Of a stretch of 64,000 nucleotides of DNA, positions 57,367 to 64,000 are shown piece by piece. Position numbers and translations under genes: made by a program. Every line of letters begins with the position of its first letter. The first letter of the stretch is position 1. The stretch lies in contig CM041203.1 of NCBI GenBank assembly GCA_023078555.1, positions 1,135,481 to 1,199,480 of the forward strand. Direction: 5' to 3'. This DNA comes from Ulva prolifera (Eukaryota > Chlorophyta > Ulvophyceae > Ulvales > Ulvaceae). The notes below the pieces were generated by a model. The model did not search any database and was not told the origin of the DNA. It saw nothing but the letters and a program-made list of their open reading frames with translations.

Positions 57367-60165
57367 TCAGAAGGGCCTCGGCGCCTCAGCTCCTCGCAGG
57401 GGCTGAGCAACTGCCCCCGCGCCAGATGCTGAGGCCGCTGCCGAATTACTCCCGGAACGGACCCGCTGAGCCTCCAGATGCTGATGAGCCGCAGCCCTTT
57501 CATCATCTGAGACGGTGTAGTCCATGCGCTGTTCGTCGTCATCGTCATAGATGCCAGGACTGTCGTCATCCTCATCCATGTCGTCATCAGACGCACTGAC
57601 AGACACTTGAACAGGAAACGCAGCTTCTACACCAGGGTCTTGCAACACGGCATTGCGCGTGACAACATAATGCGCAGTGCGGGGGGGCATGGCGACAGGA
57701 TGATGCACTTCGCCGTGCACACGAGGGGGGAGAGGGACGTCAGGGTGAGCAGCAGCTCTGGATGTTGCACGCGTGCGATGCAAAGCTGTTCTGGCTATTT
57801 CCGGTGTTGCCCTAGCAGGGTCACGTCGGATGATCTCCGCAGAGGAGCCAGCTCCAAATCGTGGAGAGTACACAGCAGGACTTGGCTCAGGGTTGTCCTG
57901 CCGGAATGTCATTTCCATGACAGGGACCCTACCATGACCAGGGTGGGTGTGAAGCTGGTCACGCAGACGGCGCAACACTCCCCCATCATACGTGTGCTCT
58001 GCCGCGAAAGGAGGGACATCAGCATCAGTCACACGCTCACCCTCATCGTCCCTTTCGAAGGCAACCGTATAGGAGTTCGCAAACTCCGCAGGTTCCCTCT
58101 TGTCCACAACGGCGGACGCATCGTACTTGCGTACGTGCCGGATCATCTGATCCGCAGTGCACATCACCTGACGCACAACAAAAACCCTACCCCCAGGAAC
58201 GTCCTGGGCGTACACACGCTGCATGCTGGGGCCTAACCCAGCCCCGACCCAGTATGCAGGCACACCCCGCGGGGACAACTTCCGCAGCTTGTCATCCCTA
58301 GGGTATGCATACACTTCAACCCCCCATGGACGCTGCTGCTGCAGCAGATCTTGGAACACCTCAACGGAGGTGTCTCTGAAAAAGGCCATATAAGGAATGG
58401 TATCCTTATCACAAGACCGCACTAAAAACTCGTCTAATTCTGTCGTCGCAAGCAACTTGTACTTGCGTTTTTCCTCATCCCTCAACTTATCGCGCTCGGC
58501 CTTTTTCATGCGCTTTCCCTTCCCCAGGCTTTTCTCAGCATCGTCAACGTCCGCAGACGCATTGACAGCATTCTGACCTTTCAGGCCTTTGAGGATGCTC
58601 GCCAATTTGTCATGGTACAATGCCGAGGACGGCGTGAGATTGTGACCATGGACAACACTGGCGAGGCATTCGATCCACAGATACAGAGGCAGGCCGCTCG
58701 CGAGCAGCACAGCACGGAGTGACTCAAAGGCCACTCCGATCCTCCTCTCGATCATGCCATTACAGCGATGAGCGGCTGTGGGGGTCAAGCGGTGAGTGAT
58801 GCCACGACGCTGGAGGTAGAGTTTTAAGGCCGCGACCATGAACTCTCCCCCTTTGTCGGTGTGTAGGATGCGCACACCCGGTTCACCTGGCTTCACCACA
58901 TTCACCCGAATGCGTTCGATAATATAAGAGATCATGGCCGCAGCCTCACTCTTCTTGCGCAGACCGACCACGAAAGTATAACGGGTAAAGGCACACATCA
59001 CAAACAACATATTTCACACAACATATTTCACACCACCAATTCCTACTGGAGAGACAGGACCAGCTAAATCGGCGTGCAGTTGCTCACCAGGCCACTTGGC
59101 CTGACCCATGAGCTCACGATCATTGGCAGAGAAGTTACCCGCAGGCACTTTGCCAATTCTGCAGCCGTGACACCGATTTCCTAGTGGCTCGGAATCGACA
59201 TCCAAATTCAAATGACCATAGAATTCACTGTTGGATTGCATGCGCTTGAGAACCCAATTAGACTGGTGAAAAGACAAGTGTGCAAGAAAAGCAGGTTCCA
59301 GCAAGTATGCATCATGCGGGACCTCAGCTCCCCCAGCATTGGGTCGCTGTAGGTCAATGGCCGCGACCGCCACATGATGCCACTGCTGTTGATCCTCAAT
59401 CACTGAGGTCGGACTGCTCTGGTTAGACCAGACTACCCCCCTATTTACAGGCGCACCGACGAGAATGGGTTTGGTCTCTACTGCCATTTTGAATGCAAAG
59501 ACAGGGTGACCGTCCACATCTAGTTCCTGATATTTGACGTCATCCTCTACGTCGGTAGCCATATCACCCAGACCAGGAACATACAACACATTTCTACGCG
59601 TGTCTAGGAACATCTGCTCGTGTCTAAGACCCATCGTGCTGAGCAGGTTGTACGGACATTCAGGAGCATAGTATACACCAGGAATTTCCACATCCAGTGG
59701 ATGCTTATTCCCATGCTTGTCCACATAAGCACCCAGGTTCACCTGAATGGTTCCCCTGCCCATGATAGAAAGCTGCCCTGGTCCCGCGAGATTGGCAACT
59801 TTCTGACATGGGCCGTACTCAGTGAACATTTCCCGATTTCCTACTATATGCATGTCCGACCCACAATCAACAATGATGTTCCACGGCATGGACGCGTCCG
59901 GCTGTGGATACTTGGCAGGCATTTCAATAGTGCAAACATCTCTGGCCGCAGCCTGTTTGCGTTGGGGGCAGTTCGCACGCAAGTGTCCCTTCTTCTTGCA
60001 GAAGAAACAGGTCCTGGTCTCCTCGCGAGGAGCCTGGCCAGCTGCGAGAGCAGCGACCACAGGGCCGTCACCACGGTGCTGCTTGCGCCAGCCATGGCCT
60101 GGTTTTGCCCGCGGGCGCCCCAGACCTAGCCTGCAGCGACCGCTGTTGTTTGAGCAAATCAGCAT
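57367..60165 (-). pseudogene. copia zinc knuckle, protease and integrase, frameshifted by a 14-bp duplication
   Basis: From 60165 down: a CCHC knuckle (CFFCKKKGHLRANC), an aspartic protease motif reading VDCGSD (copy 2 has VDSGSD), a GAG-pre-integrase segment with CHGC, and HADLAGPVSPVG. The frame stops at 59014 because CAACATATTTCACA is duplicated in tandem (59005-59032). The integrase continues in the next frame with LHTDKGGEF and NGMIER and ends at 57367. Confidence 0.9.
57457..59993. repeat. inverted repeat arm A (partner 61471-64000)
   Basis: This block of about 2.54 kb of copia coding DNA is the near-identical reverse complement of 61471-64000. The predicted proteins differ at only a few percent of positions. 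The spacer between the arms is 59994-61470 (1477 bp). Arm B continues past the window, so the full repeat may be longer. Confidence 0.92.
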
Positions 60166-60976
60166 GCTCAGTTAAACGTGATATGATCACATGAGGGGAG
60201 GAGTGTTGAACTTCGCCGCGCACAGCGTTGAACTCCTCCCCCACCTCTAACAGTTTCAATCGAAGCCATCGCTGGCCCACATCGGCACCTAGTGCCTCCA
60301 GTTGAGTGTAAACACTCATCACATCACCACAATATGTCGCAACATCTCTATTGTTTTGTGATAAAGAATTAAACCGACTCCACAGTCTGTGGATCTCGGC
60401 TTCAGTGCTAGGTCTGTACTTGGCAGTCAAGTAAGACCATGCTTCACACAGGTGTGACATGCGATAGACAGTCGTCCTATCCGCGTCAGGCAAAGACATT
60501 AGGACCTGTGTCCTCGCCCTAGCATGAACACGCTGTTCGTCCGCAGACGGTGCGTGCTGCAACAGATGATCTAACTCGAATTGGCCTAACCACAAAAAGA
60601 CTTTCTGTTCGTACGCAACGAAACTTTCAGTCTTAAAATTCCATTCAGGGAGTTTTCCTTTAGTCAAATCAGGTTCGCTACGTCCCCGAGATGCACGCAG
60701 CGCCTCGGTTAACGTTTCGAGTGATATGAAAGACTCAGTGTGACCAGGATCGTTCACAACATGAGAGGAAAAAGGCACCTGCTGGCTGCTCTGCCCAGTG
60801 TGGGAAGAGGGTCGTGGCCGGACAATTCGTCCGCCCCGGAGCAACATACCCGCAGGCTGTTCTCCGTCAGGGAGCTGCTGGTCAGCGTCCCTGTCGACGA
60901 GAGGCTGCCGGTCAGCATCGTCACGCCTCTCCTCGCGAGGAGAGTTGGCGTTGGAGTTGGCAATTGAGAGAGACAT
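60068..60976 (-). CDS. copia gag-like ORF
   Basis: The ORF starts MSLSIANSNANSPREE and runs 302 codons. The middle part (WSYLTAKYRPSTEAEIHRLW, then LRLKLLEVGEEF) fits the gag helical domain of copia elements (UBN2/retrotran_gag type). The zinc knuckle is not in this frame: it lies in the overlapping frame that opens at 60165. A +1 shift near GGGCAAAACC would join them. This could be a one-base indel in the A4 run or a genuine frameshift arrangement. Confidence 0.8.
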   Translation of the reverse strand: MSLSIANSNANSPREERRDDADRQPLVDRDADQQLPDGEQPAGMLLRGGRIVRPRPSSHTGQSSQQVPFSSHVVNDPGHTESFISLETLTEALRASRGRSEPDLTKGKLPEWNFKTESFVAYEQKVFLWLGQFELDHLLQHAPSADEQRVHARARTQVLMSLPDADRTTVYRMSHLCEAWSYLTAKYRPSTEAEIHRLWSRFNSLSQNNRDVATYCGDVMSVYTQLEALGADVGQRWLRLKLLEVGEEFNAVRGEVQHSSPHVIISRLTEHADLLKQQRSLQARSGAPAGKTRPWLAQAAPW

Positions 60977-61272
60977 CCTGCATTAGGACAGACGGTTGTT
61001 TGTTGCGCGCAGCAACTAACCGGTGGGATGGCTCGCAAGCCGACAGGTTGAGAAAATAAGCGAACGCGTTCGCTTTTCTCAGCGCTGATCATTAAAACAA
61101 GCTTCTCGAATTGTGTCTAACAACAATATACTACGAGAAAGCTAAATGATGCCTGCGCTTTTGACCGCAGTCTGAGCGCCGGCAGAACAGTGGAGTGCCC
61201 GCCGTGTCTGCGCACAGACATTGGCCGACGGCTTCCTGAACGAAACCATAAACAGACATAACGCTAACAATC

Positions 61273-61282
61273 ATCGATACCA
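61273..61282 (-). other. primer-binding site of copia copy 1
   Basis: TGGTATCGAT follows the LTR end CA directly. TGGTATC is the usual complement of the 3' end of initiator tRNA-Met used by copia elements; the match beyond the seventh base cannot be judged without the host tRNA. Confidence 0.7.
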
Positions 61283-61432
61283 TGTCAGAAATGCTTTATC
61301 TGGTCAGGTCAGACGCGCAGTCTACAGTATAGGTCAGGTCAGGGCAGCCTGCGTTCCATACCTGCTGCGCACAGAGGTAGAACCGAGGAACGCTTAAAGG
61401 AGAGTGCTAGCACCGGGAAACAGTAAGAGAGG
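61283..61432 (-). repeat. truncated 5' LTR of copia copy 1
   Basis: About 150 bp match the inner end of the 3' LTR (55046-55200) with moderate divergence, then the match stops abruptly. Downstream (61433-61470) is a filler of about 38 bp before copy 2 begins. Confidence 0.8.
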
Positions 61433-63569
61433 AGGCCTTGATGCTGCAAGGTGTTCACTGTGCATGGTCGTCCAGAAGGGACACTTGCGTGCGAACTGCC
61501 CCCAACGCAAACAGGCTACGGCCAAAGATGTTTGCACTATAGAAATGCCTGCCAAGTATCCACAGCCGGACGCGTCCTTGCCGTGGAACATTATTGTTGA
61601 TAGTGGTTCGGACATGCATATAGTAGGAAATCGTGAGATGTTCACTGAGTACGGTCCGTGTCAGAAAGTTGCCAATCTCGCGGGACCAGGGCAACTTTCT
61701 ATCATGGGCAGGGGAACCGTTCAGGTGAACCTGGGTACTTATGTGGACAAGCATGGGAACAAGCATCCGCTGGATGTGGAAATCCCTGGTGTTTACTATG
61801 CGCCTGAATGTCCGTACAACCTGCTCAGTACAATGGGTCTTAGACATGAGCAGATGTTCCTAGATACGCGTAGAAACGTGTTGTATGTTCCTGGTCTGGG
61901 TGATATGGCTACCGACGTAGAGGATGACGTCAAATATCAGGAACTAGATGTGGATGGTCACCCTGTCTTTGCGTTTAAAATGGCAGTAGAGACCAAACCA
62001 ATTCTCGTCGGTGCGCCTGTCAATAGGGGGGTAGTCTGGTCTAACCAGAGCAGTCCGACCTCAGTTATTGAGGATCAACAGCAGTGGCATCATGTGGCGT
62101 TCGCGGCCATTGACCTGCAGCGACCCAATGCTGGGGGAGCTGATGTCCCGCATGATGCATACTTGCTGGAACCTGCTTTTCTTGCACACTTGTCTTTTTA
62201 CCAGTCTAATTGGGTTCTCAAGCGCATGCAATCCAACAGTGAATTCTATGGTCATTTGAATTTGGATGTCGATTCCGAGCCACTGGGGAATCGGTGTCAC
62301 GGCTGCAGAATTGGCAAAGTGCCTGCGGGCAACTTCTCTGCCAATGATCATGAGCTCATGGGCCAGGCCAAGTGGCCTGGTGAGCAACTGCACGCCGATT
62401 TAGCTGGTCCTGTCTCTCCAGTAGGAATTGGTGGTGTGAAGTATGTTTTGTTTGTGATGTGTGCCTTTACCCGTTATACTTTCGTGGTCGGTCTGCGCAA
62501 GAAGAGTGAGGCTGCGGCCATGATCTCTTATATTATCGAACGCATTCGGGTGAATGTGGTGAAGCCAGGTGAACCGGGTGTGCGCATCCTACACACCGAC
62601 AAAGGGGGAGAGTTCATGGTCGCGGCCTTAAAACTCTACCTCCAGCGTCGTGGCATCACTCACCGCTTGACCCCCACAGCCGCTCATCGCTGTAATGGCA
62701 TGATCGAGAGGAGGATCGGAGTGGCCTTTGAGTCACTCCGTGCTGTGCTGCTCGCGAGCGGCCTGCCTCTGATCCTGTGGAACGAATGCCTCGCCAGTGT
62801 TGTACATGGTCACAATCTCACGCCGTCCTCGGCGCTGTACCATGACAAATTGGCGAGCATCCTCAAGGGCCTGAAAGGTCAGAATGCTGTCAACGCATCT
62901 GCGGATGTTGACGAAGCTGAGAAAATCCTGGGGAAGGGAAAGCGCATGAAAAAGGCCAAGCGCGATAAGTTGAGGGATGAGGAGAAACGCAAGTACAAGT
63001 TGCTTGCGACGACAGAATTAGATGAGTTTTTAGTGCGGTCTTGTGATAAGGATATCATTCCTTATATGGCCTTTTTCAGAGACACCTCCGTTGAGGTGTT
63101 CCAAGATCTGCTGCGGCAGCATCGTCCGTGGGGGGTTGAGGTGTATGCATACCCTAGGGATAACAAGCTGCGGAAGTTGTCCCAAAGGGGTGTCCTTGCA
63201 TACTGGGTCGGGGCTGGGCTGGGCCCCAGCATGCAGCGTGTGTACGCCCAGGATGTTCCTGGCGGTAGGGTTTTTGTTGTGCGCCAGGTCGTGTGCACTG
63301 CGGATCAGATGATCCGCCACGTACGCAAGTACGATGCGTCCGCCGTTGTGGACAAGAGAGAGCCTAAGGAGTTTGCAAACTCCTATACGGTTGCTTTCGA
63401 GGGGGACGATGAGGGTGAACGTGTGAATGATGCTGATGTCCCTCCTTTCGCGGCAGAACACACGTATGACGGGGGAGTGTTGCGTCGTCTGCGTGACCAG
63501 CTTCACACCCCCCCTGGTCATGGTAGGGTTCCTGTCACGGAAAATGACGTTTCGGCAGGACAACCCTGA
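61404..63569 (+). pseudogene. copia pol (protease-integrase), copy 2
   Basis: A 721-codon frame: partial zinc knuckle, protease VDSGSDMHIVGN, GAG-pre-integrase with CHGC, then an integrase core containing HADLAG, LHTDKGGEF and NGMIERR (D, D and E catalytic positions). Unlike copy 1 the protease-integrase junction is intact (GGVKYVLFVMCAFTRY). The first about 22 codons are filler or LTR-derived. The frame ends prematurely because an extra A in GGAAAATGAC (about 63541) shifts it; the next segment continues at 63548-63720 in another frame, and a further extra C near 63725-63731 shifts it again. Confidence 0.88.
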
Positions 63570-64000
63570 GCCTAGTCCTGCTGTGTACTCTCCGCGATTT
63601 GGAGCTGGCTCCTCTGCGGAGATAATCCGGCGTGACCCTTCTCGGGCTACACCGGAAATAGCCAGATCGGCTTTGCATCGCACGCGTGCGACATCCAGAG
63701 CTGCTGCTCACCCTGACGTCCCTGTCCCCCCCTCGTGTGCGCGGCGAAGTGCATCATCCTGTCGCCATGCCCCCCCGCACTGCGCATTATGTTGTCACGC
63801 GCAATGCTGTGTTGCACGACCCTGGTGTAGAAGCTGCTTTTCCTGTCCAAGTGTCTGTCAGTGCGTCTGATGATGACATGGATGAGGATCATGACAGTCC
63901 TGGCATCTATGACGACGATGATGAGCAGCGCATGGACTACAACGTCTCAGATGATGAACGGGCTGCGGCCCATCAGAATCTGGAGGCTCAGCGGGTCCGT
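61471..64000 (+). mobile_element. Ty1/copia LTR retrotransposon, copy 2 (5'-deleted, runs off the window)
   Basis: Similarity to copy 1 starts inside the zinc knuckle (KGHLRANC), so LTR, leader and gag are absent on this side. Protease, GAG-pre-integrase and integrase follow on the plus strand. The reverse transcriptase and 3' LTR would lie beyond the window end. Confidence 0.92.

Larger units (their letters stand above)
55046..61432 (-). mobile_element. Ty1/copia LTR retrotransposon, copy 1 (decayed)
   Basis: On the minus strand the order is: truncated 5' LTR (61283-61432), primer-binding site, gag, zinc knuckle, protease, integrase, reverse transcriptase, RNase H, polypurine tract and 3' LTR (55046-55388). 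Integrase preceding reverse transcriptase defines the copia (Pseudoviridae) order. The coding part carries several frameshifts and stops, so the copy is not autonomous. The outer part of the 5' LTR is missing, so target-site duplications cannot be compared. Confidence 0.92.

Noticed and set aside
1-64000. CRISPR arrays, bacterial operons, tRNA or rRNA genes
   Set aside because: No regularly spaced direct repeats, no Shine-Dalgarno-led gene strings, and no tRNA cloverleaf or rRNA sequence was recognised; introns show that the DNA is eukaryotic.

Overview
This is nuclear DNA from a eukaryote, most likely a green alga. The genes are broken by short spliceosomal introns with acceptors ending in CAG, and the 5' splice sites are mostly GTGCG/GTGTG-like, a pattern familiar from high-GC green algae. 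One gene ends in a RAP domain and carries helical repeats like the octotricopeptide-type organelle RNA factors of chlorophytes; another is a leishmanolysin-type (M8) membrane protease with cysteine-rich ectodomain modules. Genus and species cannot be read from the sequence.

Layout. 392-6516 (-): a complete 11-exon DEIH-box RNA helicase of the DHX36 type. 7322-15720 (-): a 14-exon MOV10/SDE3-like superfamily-1 RNA helicase with a long N-terminal extension. 16318-17322 (+): a UBE2K/UBC1-like E2 with a UBA domain. 17702-18824 (-): a histidine phosphatase. 19000-20700 (-): an unresolved possible gene. 20902-22317 (-): an alpha/beta hydrolase. 22840-24356 (+): the PP1 catalytic subunit. 24884-28374 (-): a PA-TM-RING E3 ligase. 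28903-34669 (+): the RAP-domain protein. 34715-35470 (-): UMP/CMP kinase. 35.5-39.8 kb: gene-poor DNA with clusters of palindromic words. 39864-41678 (+): a protein kinase with a Met/Pro-rich tail. 42737-47175 (+): the leishmanolysin-like protease. 47423-48398 (-): octanoyltransferase (LIPT2/LipB).

48.4-64 kb is repeat territory. It contains diverged tandem duplications, a C28 tract, the 3' part of a non-LTR retrotransposon (about 50.45-52.92 kb), and two copies of one Ty1/copia LTR retrotransposon in head-to-head opposite orientation (55046-61432 on the minus strand, 61471 to the window end on the plus strand). Short 3' tails of the non-LTR family also lie in introns of the MOV10-like and RAP genes.

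The genes do not form a pathway. Several pairs share divergent promoter regions of about 0.5-0.6 kb (MOV10-like/E2, hydrolase/PP1, PA-RING/RAP). Other pairs converge, and the RAP and UMP/CMP kinase stop codons are only 45 nt apart. Exon models given with exact positions were built by hand from protein family conservation plus splice-site and reading-phase consistency; they are not backed by transcripts.
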